Shown piece after piece: positions 1 through 5,989 of a DNA stretch of 7,050 nt. This stretch comes from Paucimonas sp. Lineage in GTDB: Bacteria; Pseudomonadota; Gammaproteobacteria; Burkholderiales; Burkholderiaceae_D. The stretch covers positions 1 to 7,050 of the forward strand of contig JAQSWC010000095.1 in assembly GCA_029266815.1 (NCBI GenBank), in the 5' to 3' direction. A program made the position numbers and the translations under genes. Within the stretch, counting starts at the first letter, position 1. The number at the start of each line of letters is the position of its first letter. The notes below the pieces were generated by a model. That model made no database searches. It worked only from the letters and a program-made list of their open reading frames with translations, and had not been told where the DNA came from.

Positions 1-1
1 A

Positions 2-7
2 TATAAT
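2..7 (+). promoter_or_regulatory. Possible -10 hexamer (TATAAT) ahead of lptD
   Basis: The sequence TATAAT matches the sigma-70 -10 consensus exactly and would place a transcription start near position 14. Any -35 element would lie outside the window, so only half of the promoter could be seen. Against it, a Shine-Dalgarno-like AAGGGA directly follows at 8-13. That site would not be transcribed if this promoter is used, and the forward frame through the hexamer is open to the window edge. The hexamer could therefore be coincidental. Confidence 0.25.
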
Positions 8-19
8 AAGGGATTCGAC

Positions 20-94
20 TTGAAAAATCGCCTGCCATGGTGGCAACAACGTGGCGACAAGGCGGTAAAAGCGCTTCACATCCCTCACCGATGA
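20..94 (+). other. Possible small leader ORF, or tail of an upstream gene, overlapping the lptD start
   Basis: A frame running from TTG at 20 to TGA at 92-94 encodes 24 residues, with a basic and Trp/Gln-rich start (LKNRLPWWQQRGDK). AAGGGA at 8-13 sits six bases before the TTG, which is good ribosome-binding spacing. The stop overlaps the ATG at 91 in an ATGA arrangement typical of translational coupling. The frame has no stop back to position 2, so it could equally be the end of a gene that begins upstream. I do not recognise the peptide. It could also be chance, because neither ATG candidate for lptD has a ribosome-binding site and the region is short. Confidence 0.2.
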
Positions 95-2280
95 CCTGGT
101 TGACTGCATCTCCCAATCCACCGTTCCGCTTACGAGCCCTGGTCGTAGCGATCACTGCCGCATGCGCCGCCGTTTCCGCGTCCGCCCAGACAAACGACAG
201 GCGCCAGCTTGCGGAGGAAAAGGATTTGCCAGTGGTTATCGAGGCGGGCCGGATGACGGGCCGCCCGGATCGGGAAGTGACGCTTGAGCAGGATGTCGAG
301 ATTACACGCGGAGAGACGCGCATCACCAGCGATAAAGCCACCTACCGGATGGTGGAGGACCAGGTGGAAGCGTCCGGCAACCTGCGCATGCAGCGCTTCG
401 GCGATGAGTACTGCGGCGATGAGCTGAAGCTGCGCGTCGAGGCGATGCGCGGCTACGTCACCAATCCCAGCTATAGATTGGAAAAGAACAACGCCAACGG
501 CCGCGCGCAGCGCATCGATTTCGAAGGCGAGGACCAGGCGACCATCATCCAGGGCACCTACAGCACCTGCAATGCTCCCGATCCGGACTGGTATCTGAAG
601 GCGGATACCCTGCATCTGGACAACGGCCGCGACATCGGCCAGGCAGGCAAAACTGTTCTCTATTTCAAGGGCGTTCCCATCATCGGGGCGCCGGGCATGT
701 CATTCCCCTTGTCGGATGCACGCAAGAGCGGCGTGCTGCCGCCCACCTTCGGCACCACCAACCAGGGCGGCTTCGACCTGACGGTTCCGTATTACTTCAA
801 CATTGCACCCAACCGTGATTTGACGGTGTTTCCCAACCTGATTGCGCGACGTGGATTGCAGCTTGGCATGCAGGCGCTTTATCTGGGTGAAACCTATTCC
901 GGTGATGTGCGCACCGAAGTCTTGCCGAACGACCGTCAGGCAGCGGGTGCGAACCGGTACGCCTTGAGTGCAACGCATTTCCAGGCACTGACCTCCCGGC
1001 TCGCATGGTCCTTGAACGTCAATAAGGCTTCCGACGACGATTACCCAAACGACATGCCGCGTACCATCACTGGTGCGTCTCAGCGCCTTTTGCCGCGTGA
1101 CATGAGCCTGACTTACAGCGCGTCGTATTGGAACGCCGCCGCGCGGGTCAGCAGTTTCCAGCTACTGCAGGATCCCGCCGCGCCTATCGTGCGGCCCTAC
1201 GCGCGCCTACCTGAACTGACTTTCAATGCGGGCAAACAGGAAGTGCGGGGCTTCGACTGGGCCTTCAACGCGGAGGCAACGCGTTTCTGGCATCCCGATT
1301 TCGTGCGAGGCAACCGGGTGGTCATGACACCGCGGCTTGCCTATCCGGTTATACGGCAGGGATATTTCGTGACCCCCAAGGTAACGTTCGACTATACGCG
1401 TTACGCACTGGACAACCCGGCGCCCGGTGCGCCGGACCGGCTGACTCGCAGCGTGCCCATTCTTTCGCTGGACAGCGGGCTGACGTTCGAGCGCGATGCG
1501 AAGTATTTCGGCGAGTCGATGACGCAGACGCTGGAGCCGCGGCTGTTCTATGTGCGTGCTCCCTACAGGGATCAAAAAGACTATCCGCTGTTCGATACCG
1601 CGCTGGCCGATCTTAGTTTTGCGCAATTATTCAGCGAAAACCGTTTCATTGGCCACGACCGCATAGGCGATGCCAACCATTGGACGGCCGCACTGGTGTC
1701 ACGCTACATTGACCGCGACGGCGCCGAAAAGGTCAGGCTGGCATTGGCACAGCGGTTTTATTCCTCGCCTGAACGTGTGGCCATCGGCTCGGTGAATACC
1801 GAAAACCGGTCGGACCTGCTGCTTTCCGCTTCCGGCGCCCTCAGTAAAACTCTCAGTGCCGAATCGAACCTGCAATACAGTGAAAGTACGCGCACGCTCA
1901 ACCGCGCCAATGCAGGTATCCGCTGGCAACCCGCGCCCAAGCGCGTGCTGAACCTGTTCTATCGCCGCGACTTGTTGAATAATCTCGAACAGTTCGATAC
2001 CTCGGCCCAGTGGCCTCTTGCAAAGCGCTGGTATGGCGTCGGCCGGATCAATTATTCATTGAAAGACCGTAAAGTCGTGGAAGGATTGCTCGGCACGGAA
2101 TACAAGGCGGACTGCTGGGTGTTCCGCATCGTAGCGCAAAGAATTCCGACTGCGTTGCAAAAAGCGACCTCGGCGCTGTTCTTCCAATTAGAATTCAACG
2201 GCCTGGCCCGTTTGGGTTCAAACCCGCTGGATGCCTTGCGCAACAGCATTCCGGGTTATCAGCAGATCAACCAACCCTAA
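91..2280 (+). CDS. lptD: LPS-assembly outer-membrane protein LptD (OstA/Imp)
   Basis: LptD is the outer-membrane beta-barrel that, with the lipoprotein LptE, inserts lipopolysaccharide into the outer leaflet at the end of the Lpt transport bridge. From ATG 91 the protein has 729 residues. Residues 1-32 form a signal peptide: arginines at the end of the n-region, an Ala/Val-rich core, and an Ala-Ser-Ala cleavage site before Gln33. Residues about 46-160 form the LptA-like periplasmic jellyroll (PVVIEAGRMTG, then VEITRGETRITSDKA). The remainder is the barrel domain, with family-typical stretches such as PYYFNIAPNRD and the C-terminal YKADCWVFRI. Mature cysteines are at 108, 160 and 675. C160 and C675 correspond to one of the two E. 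coli interdomain disulfides. An in-frame ATG at 37 would add 18 residues; I prefer 91 because it gives a normal signal peptide and an ATGA overlap with a small upstream frame. Neither start has a clear Shine-Dalgarno. surA follows after 17 bases. The family call is firm; the start is uncertain. Confidence 0.95.
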   Translation: MTWLTASPNPPFRLRALVVAITAACAAVSASAQTNDRRQLAEEKDLPVVIEAGRMTGRPDREVTLEQDVEITRGETRITSDKATYRMVEDQVEASGNLRMQRFGDEYCGDELKLRVEAMRGYVTNPSYRLEKNNANGRAQRIDFEGEDQATIIQGTYSTCNAPDPDWYLKADTLHLDNGRDIGQAGKTVLYFKGVPIIGAPGMSFPLSDARKSGVLPPTFGTTNQGGFDLTVPYYFNIAPNRDLTVFPNLIARRGLQLGMQALYLGETYSGDVRTEVLPNDRQAAGANRYALSATHFQALTSRLAWSLNVNKASDDDYPNDMPRTITGASQRLLPRDMSLTYSASYWNAAARVSSFQLLQDPAAPIVRPYARLPELTFNAGKQEVRGFDWAFNAEATRFWHPDFVRGNRVVMTPRLAYPVIRQGYFVTPKVTFDYTRYALDNPAPGAPDRLTRSVPILSLDSGLTFERDAKYFGESMTQTLEPRLFYVRAPYRDQKDYPLFDTALADLSFAQLFSENRFIGHDRIGDANHWTAALVSRYIDRDGAEKVRLALAQRFYSSPERVAIGSVNTENRSDLLLSASGALSKTLSAESNLQYSESTRTLNRANAGIRWQPAPKRVLNLFYRRDLLNNLEQFDTSAQWPLAKRWYGVGRINYSLKDRKVVEGLLGTEYKADCWVFRIVAQRIPTALQKATSALFFQLEFNGLARLGSNPLDALRNSIPGYQQINQP

Positions 2281-2285
2281 CCTAC

Positions 2286-2290
2286 AAGGG
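2286..2290 (+). promoter_or_regulatory. Ribosome binding site of surA
   Basis: AAGGG lies seven bases before the ATG at 2298 and fixes that ATG as the surA start, in preference to the in-frame ATG at 2316. The site lies wholly in the 17-base gap after the lptD stop. Confidence 0.7.
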
Positions 2291-2297
2291 CTGTTTT

Positions 2298-3689
2298 ATG
2301 AAAAATTTCTCCCGCATGCCGATTGCTCACGCCACTTCCAGAGTGGGAAAGATCATGCTGGGTGGCGCGGCGTTCTTTGTCGCGCTTGCCGGTGCACCGG
2401 TATTGGCGCAGGAGGCTGCAGCGGTCCCGGTGGCTACGCCGCGTGTCCAGTTCGCCGACGCCATCGTCGCGGTGGTCAACACCGACGTGATCACTCGCAA
2501 GGAACTTGATGAAAAAATCGCCGCCATCTCCGCGCAATTGAAGGCGCAGGGTACGTCGCTTCCTGCGCCGAAGCTTCTCGAAAGGCAGGTACTTGAGAGA
2601 ATGATCAACGAGCGTACTCAGTTGCAGTTTGCGGAAGACCGCGGCATGCGCGTGGATGACGTGACGCTGGATCGTACGCTGATGCGTATCGCCGAACAGA
2701 ACCGTGTAACCGTGCAGCAGTTGCGGAACCAGATCGAGCGTGAAGGTATCAGCTTTGTAAAATTTCGTGAAGAGATCAGAGATGAACTGACACTGCAGCG
2801 TCTCATCGAAAGTGAAGTCATCGCCCGGATCGAGGTTACTGACAGCGAGGTGGATAATTTTCTGGCGGCTCAGGCAGCAGCGCCGCAGGGCCAGCAGGAG
2901 TTCAATATCGCTCACATATTGATCCGAATTCCGGACAGCGCATCTGCGGAACAGATCGCCGAGCGCCGCGCGCGCGCCGACGACGTGCTCCGGCAACTGA
3001 AGAGCGGTGCCGACTTCGCCAAGCTCGCGGCCAGCTACTCCGATGCTGGAGATGCCTTAAAAGGCGGGGAAATCGGATGGCGTGGCCGCGATCGTCTGCC
3101 TCAGTTGTTCGTCGACGCGGTGGTGCCGCTTCGGCAGAACGAATTCTCCGGCGTCATGCGCAGCGCAAACGGTTTTCATATCGTCAAGCTGCTCGGCAAG
3201 CGCGCTCCGAGCGTGATGGCTTCGCCGGCTCAAGCCGCACCGTCGGTCCAGCAGACTCGTGTGCGCCATATCCTGATCAAGACGAACCAGGTGATTTCGC
3301 CTGCGGACGCGCGCCGCAAGATAGAGGACATCAAGAAACGCATCGATGCCGGTGCGAGTTTCGAAGAAATGGCGAGGCAATATTCCACCGACCTGTCGGC
3401 CACGAAGGGCGGTGACCTGGGCTGGCTTTACCCGGGTGACACGGTTCCCGATTTTGAACAGGCGATGAACTCGCTGCAGCCCGGGCAGGTAAGCGGCCCC
3501 GTGGAGTCGCCCTTTGGTGTGCACCTGATTCAGGTGGTCGAACGCAAGACTGATGACGTCTCGCAGGACAGGCAACGTGCGCTTGCACGCCAGGCACTGC
3601 GCGAACGCAAATCGGACGAGGCTGTGCAGGATTGGCTGCGCCAGTTGCGGGACCGCACCTATGTCGAGAACCGTCTCGAAGACAGATGA
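2298..3689 (+). CDS. surA: Periplasmic chaperone / peptidyl-prolyl isomerase SurA
   Basis: SurA is the main periplasmic chaperone delivering unfolded outer-membrane proteins to the Bam complex; LptD, encoded just upstream, is a known client in E. coli. The 463-residue product begins with a signal peptide (basic n-region, hydrophobic stretch about residues 20-37, Val-Leu-Ala before Gln-Glu-Ala). The SurA N-terminal chaperone domain covers about residues 48-170 (FADAIVAVVNTDVITRKELD at its start). Two parvulin rotamase domains follow, each opening with the family signature: EFNIAHILI at about 201-302 and RVRHILIKTN at about 320-418. Both contain the Gly-Gly-(Glu/Asp)-(Ile/Leu)-Gly-Trp motif. 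A C-terminal helix (residues about 425-463) returns to the chaperone core in known structures. The length is slightly above that of E. coli SurA (428), mostly through N-terminal and linker residues, including an Ala/Pro/Ser linker between the parvulin domains. The 3' end overlaps the preferred pdxA start. Confidence 0.96.
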   Translation: MKNFSRMPIAHATSRVGKIMLGGAAFFVALAGAPVLAQEAAAVPVATPRVQFADAIVAVVNTDVITRKELDEKIAAISAQLKAQGTSLPAPKLLERQVLERMINERTQLQFAEDRGMRVDDVTLDRTLMRIAEQNRVTVQQLRNQIEREGISFVKFREEIRDELTLQRLIESEVIARIEVTDSEVDNFLAAQAAAPQGQQEFNIAHILIRIPDSASAEQIAERRARADDVLRQLKSGADFAKLAASYSDAGDALKGGEIGWRGRDRLPQLFVDAVVPLRQNEFSGVMRSANGFHIVKLLGKRAPSVMASPAQAAPSVQQTRVRHILIKTNQVISPADARRKIEDIKKRIDAGASFEEMARQYSTDLSATKGGDLGWLYPGDTVPDFEQAMNSLQPGQVSGPVESPFGVHLIQVVERKTDDVSQDRQRALARQALRERKSDEAVQDWLRQLRDRTYVENRLEDR

Positions 3690-4704
3690 TTCGGTGAGCC
3701 GCCTTCCCGTCATTGCGATCACCTGCGGCGAGCCGGCCGGCATCGGGCCTGAAATTGCGGTCCGGACCGCATGGGAAGTTCGTCATCGGACTCGCTGCGT
3801 GCTCGTCGGCGATGCCGGACTTCTTCGTTCAGCTGCAGCGGCAATCGATGGAAAGATAGATCTGTGCGCTTATGACGATGGAAGCGCCGAAGCCGGCGGG
3901 AACGATACACTTCCTGTCATTCACGTTCCGCTGGCTGTGCCCGTCGAACCTGGCAAGCTTGATCCTCGCAATGGACTGCATGTCCTCAAGCTGCTGGACC
4001 TGGCCATTGAAGGCGCAAGCCACGGTCGCTTCGATGCCATCGTCACCGCGCCCCTGCAGAAGAGTGCGATCAACGATGCCGGCGTTCCTTTCACCGGCCA
4101 CACCGAATACCTTGCCGAAAAGACCGGCACGCCGCGTGTCGTTATGATGCTGGCCGGCGGCAAGAATGATTCCTTCATGCGCGTGGCGCTCGCCACTACG
4201 CATTTGCCGCTGAAGGATGTGGCAGCAGCCATTACCTTCGACAGCCTGAAGGAAACGCTCGAAATCGTTCACAGCGATCTCAAAATCAAGTTCGGCATCG
4301 GGTCGCCTCGAATTCTTGTGGCCGGCCTCAATCCCCACGCGGGAGAAGGCGGCTATCTGGGACGCGAGGAAATCGATGTCATCACTCCCGTTGTTGAGAG
4401 CTGCCGCACTGCAGGCATGGACTTGCTCGGCCCTCTGCCGGCGGACACCCTGTTCCAGCCCAAATACCTGAACGATGCCGACTGTGTGCTGGCCATGTAC
4501 CACGACCAGGGATTGCCGGTGCTGAAATTTGCCAGCTTTGGGCATGGTGTCAACATCACGCTCGGCCTGCCGATCATTCGCACTTCGGTGGATCACGGTA
4601 CGGCACTGGATCTGGCCGCCAAGGGAGTAGGTCACGCCGATTGCGGCAGCATGATGGAAGCAGTCAAGGTCGCGGCGTATATGGCTGCCGCTTCGAAAGC
4701 ATAG
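3661..4704 (+). CDS. pdxA: 4-hydroxythreonine-4-phosphate dehydrogenase PdxA
   Basis: PdxA oxidises 4-phosphohydroxy-L-threonine with NAD+; the product decarboxylates and is condensed by PdxJ to pyridoxine 5'-phosphate (vitamin B6 synthesis, cytoplasm). Recognisable segments include VIAITCGEPAGIGPEI near the N-terminus, FTGHTEYLAEKTG (His147), LATTHLPL, LNPHAGEGGYLG and MYHDQGLPVLKF. His181, His226 and His281 are spaced 45 and 55 residues apart. That fits the metal-binding His triad of E. coli PdxA (166, 210, 266), so the active site looks intact. From ATG 3661 the protein has 347 residues and overlaps surA by 29 bases, with GCGGGA eight bases upstream. The alternative is GTG at 3694, which gives 336 residues, starts four bases after the surA stop and is closer to the E. 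coli length of 329. The frame is open further upstream to 3553, but that part lies inside surA and has no family resemblance. Product certain; start moderately uncertain. Confidence 0.95.
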   Translation: MSRTVSKTDDSVSRLPVIAITCGEPAGIGPEIAVRTAWEVRHRTRCVLVGDAGLLRSAAAAIDGKIDLCAYDDGSAEAGGNDTLPVIHVPLAVPVEPGKLDPRNGLHVLKLLDLAIEGASHGRFDAIVTAPLQKSAINDAGVPFTGHTEYLAEKTGTPRVVMMLAGGKNDSFMRVALATTHLPLKDVAAAITFDSLKETLEIVHSDLKIKFGIGSPRILVAGLNPHAGEGGYLGREEIDVITPVVESCRTAGMDLLGPLPADTLFQPKYLNDADCVLAMYHDQGLPVLKFASFGHGVNITLGLPIIRTSVDHGTALDLAAKGVGHADCGSMMEAVKVAAYMAAASKA

Positions 4705-5472
4705 ATGAAACATATTCCGCGCAAGCGCTTCGGCCAGAACTTCCTCACGGATGACGGCGTGCTGCACGACATCATCCGCGCCATCGATCCCCTGCATGAA
4801 GATACGATGGTGGAAATCGGTCCCGGACTTGGCGCCATGACGCGCCTGTTGCTGGAAGGACTAAAGGCGCTTCATGTAGTCGAACTCGACCGCGACCTGG
4901 TAACGCGATTGAAGAAAAACTTCGACCAGCGGCTGGTCATTCATGAAGGCGATGCGCTTCAATTCGACTTTGCATCGATCCCCGTGCCAGAAGGGTGCAA
5001 GCTCAGGGTGGTGGGTAATCTGCCCTACAACATTTCCAGTCCCTTGCTGTTCCACCTCGCCGAGATCGCTCCGCTGGTACAGGATCAGCATTTCATGCTA
5101 CAGAAGGAAGTCGTCGAGCGCATGGCGGCGGAGCCGGGAAGCAAGACCTATGGCAGGTTATCGGTGATGCTCCAGTGGCGCTATCACATCGAACTACTCT
5201 TCATCGTGCCGCCGACAGCGTTCGACCCGCCGCCGCAGGTCGATTCTGCGATCGTGAGGATGATTCCGCTGGCGCAGCCGCTTGTGTGCGACCGGAATAC
5301 GCTGGAGCAGGTGGTGACGAAGGCGTTTTCGCAGCGCAGGAAAGTAATCCGTAACTGCCTCTCTGGAATGTTCAGCGAGAACGATCTGATCGATGCCGGT
5401 ATCGATCCTCAAGCCAGGCCGGAAACAGTGCCTGTGGAACAGTTCGTGGCATTGGCAAACCGCCTGCCTTAA
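4705..5472 (+). CDS. rsmA: 16S rRNA (adenine(1518)-N6/adenine(1519)-N6)-dimethyltransferase RsmA (KsgA)
   Basis: RsmA uses S-adenosylmethionine to dimethylate the two adjacent adenines in the helix 45 loop of 16S rRNA, a late checkpoint of 30S subunit assembly; its loss gives kasugamycin resistance. The 255-residue product opens with the family signature RKRFGQNFLTDD. SAM-binding motif I is EIGPGLG, with glycines at 39, 41 and 43. An acidic residue for the ribose hydroxyls lies in VELDRD (Glu60/Asp62). The catalytic motif is NLPYNIS, with Asn105-Leu-Pro-Tyr108. The conserved QKEVVERM and YGRLSVMLQ segments and the small C-terminal helical domain (about 190-255, including FSQRRKVIRNCL) complete the fold. 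The ATG directly abuts the pdxA TAG, so the two are probably translationally coupled; I see no strong Shine-Dalgarno. The only sequence downstream is a 36-base gap before the convergent gloA reading frame. No strong hairpin with a T-run is visible there. Confidence 0.97.
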   Translation: MKHIPRKRFGQNFLTDDGVLHDIIRAIDPLHEDTMVEIGPGLGAMTRLLLEGLKALHVVELDRDLVTRLKKNFDQRLVIHEGDALQFDFASIPVPEGCKLRVVGNLPYNISSPLLFHLAEIAPLVQDQHFMLQKEVVERMAAEPGSKTYGRLSVMLQWRYHIELLFIVPPTAFDPPPQVDSAIVRMIPLAQPLVCDRNTLEQVVTKAFSQRRKVIRNCLSGMFSENDLIDAGIDPQARPETVPVEQFVALANRLP

Positions 5473-5508
5473 CAGCACGGTACAGCCAGGGAAGATGTTT
5501 TCTTCGCG

Positions 5509-5535
5509 TTATGTGCCCGCGCGTTCTATCAACTA
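5509..5535 (-). pseudogene. gloA: Detached C-terminal tail of gloA after the in-frame TAG
   Basis: Reading on in the gloA frame past TAG gives Leu-Ile-Glu-Arg-Ala-Gly-Thr and then TAA at 5511-5509. Leu-Ile-Glu is what follows the ligand glutamate in GloA proteins (YKIELIE in E. coli), so these seven codons look like the original gene end. A full-length gene would span 5509-5898 and encode 129 residues, the normal family size. The inferred ancestral codon 122 is GAG, one base from TAG. A sequencing error or stop-codon suppression would also restore the frame. Confidence 0.7.
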
Positions 5536-5898
5536 GATCTTATATCCGTACGGATCCTGCACGAAGGCGATCACCGTGGTGCCGCCTTTCACCGGGCCGG
5601 CATCGCGCGTGACGTTGCCGCCAGCTGCCCGGACGTCGTCGCACGACTTGTAGACATTGGGCACGGCAATCGCGATGTGGCCATAGGCTGTGCCGAGATC
5701 GTACTTGTTCACTCCATAGTTGTACGTAAGTTCGAGCTCCGCATGGTCGGGGTTGGTGCCGTAGCCGACGAAAGCAAGCGTGTACTTCTGCTCTGGCCGG
5801 TCGGTGGTGCGAAGCAGCTTCATGCCGAGTACCTTGGTATAGAAGTCTATGGAGCGTTGCAGGTCGCCGACGCGTAGCATGGTGTGAAGTAGGCGCAT
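5533..5898 (-). CDS. gloA: Lactoylglutathione lyase (glyoxalase I) GloA, ending early at an amber codon that replaces the metal-ligand glutamate
   Basis: Glyoxalase I converts the methylglyoxal-glutathione hemithioacetal to S-lactoylglutathione, the first step of cytoplasmic methylglyoxal detoxification. The 121 visible residues align to E. coli GloA (135 aa) without a gap and begin with the same MRLLHTMLRVGDLQRSIDFY. Metal ligands His5 (LLH), Glu56 (ELELTYN) and His74 (AYGHIA) are present at the same numbers. The conserved NVTRDAGPVKGGTTVIAF segment also matches. The frame stops at codon 122 (TAG at 5535-5533), exactly where Glu122, the fourth metal ligand, is expected. Asp117 of the usual DPDGYKI motif reads Tyr here. 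Translated as seen, the protein lacks a catalytic ligand and the last strand, so it is probably inactive. The gene lies 91 bases after the stop of the YgjP-like gene on the same strand, with no good Shine-Dalgarno. Family certain; functional status doubtful. Confidence 0.9.
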   Translation of the reverse strand: MRLLHTMLRVGDLQRSIDFYTKVLGMKLLRTTDRPEQKYTLAFVGYGTNPDHAELELTYNYGVNKYDLGTAYGHIAIAVPNVYKSCDDVRAAGGNVTRDAGPVKGGTTVIAFVQDPYGYKI

Positions 5899-5951
5899 GA
5901 TGAAGATCGCTGGAAAAAGTGGAATGCCGAAAGGATAACGTCAAAACGTAG

Positions 5952-5980
5952 CGGCTGCAGCCGAAGGCCACCCTTTGGCC
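5952..5980. repeat. Two short inverted repeats between the YgjP-like gene and gloA
   Basis: The 91-base gap holds a perfect 12-base palindrome, CGGCTGCAGCCG, at 5952-5963. It also holds GGCCA (5966-5970) facing TGGCC (5976-5980) across a five-base loop. On the minus strand these follow the YgjP-like stop and lead to a short TTTT, so they could act as a weak terminator or processing site between the two genes. The stems are short and the T-run is distant, so this is a weak call. Confidence 0.2.
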
Positions 5981-5989
5981 ATTCCCGCC

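Noticed and set aside
37..90. ATG at 37 as the lptD start
   Set aside because: It would put 18 extra residues in front of an already complete signal peptide and has no Shine-Dalgarno. It is not excluded, only less likely than ATG 91.
2277..2996. Minus-strand open frame (239 codons) opposite surA
   Set aside because: It is a shadow of surA: its composition is rich in Arg, His and Leu, it has no recognisable domain, and I see no ribosome site or gene context.
3057..3743. Minus-strand open frame (228 codons) opposite the surA/pdxA junction
   Set aside because: It spans the ends of two well-supported genes on the other strand and has no family resemblance, so it is a shadow frame.
3829..4797. 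Long minus-strand open frame (322 codons) opposite pdxA
   Set aside because: It is antisense to a clearly functional pdxA with intact motifs. Its translation shows no recognisable domain, and such frames arise readily opposite GC-rich coding sequence.
5473..5532. Intrinsic terminator between the convergent rsmA and gloA
   Set aside because: The only pairing seen is a short CGCG stem with a long loop, without a following T-run on either strand. It is too weak to call.
5916..5944. Dedicated gloA promoter, TTGACG (minus strand, 5944-5939) as -35
   Set aside because: At 17-base spacing the -10 position reads CACTTT, a poor match to TATAAT, and neighbouring spacings are no better.
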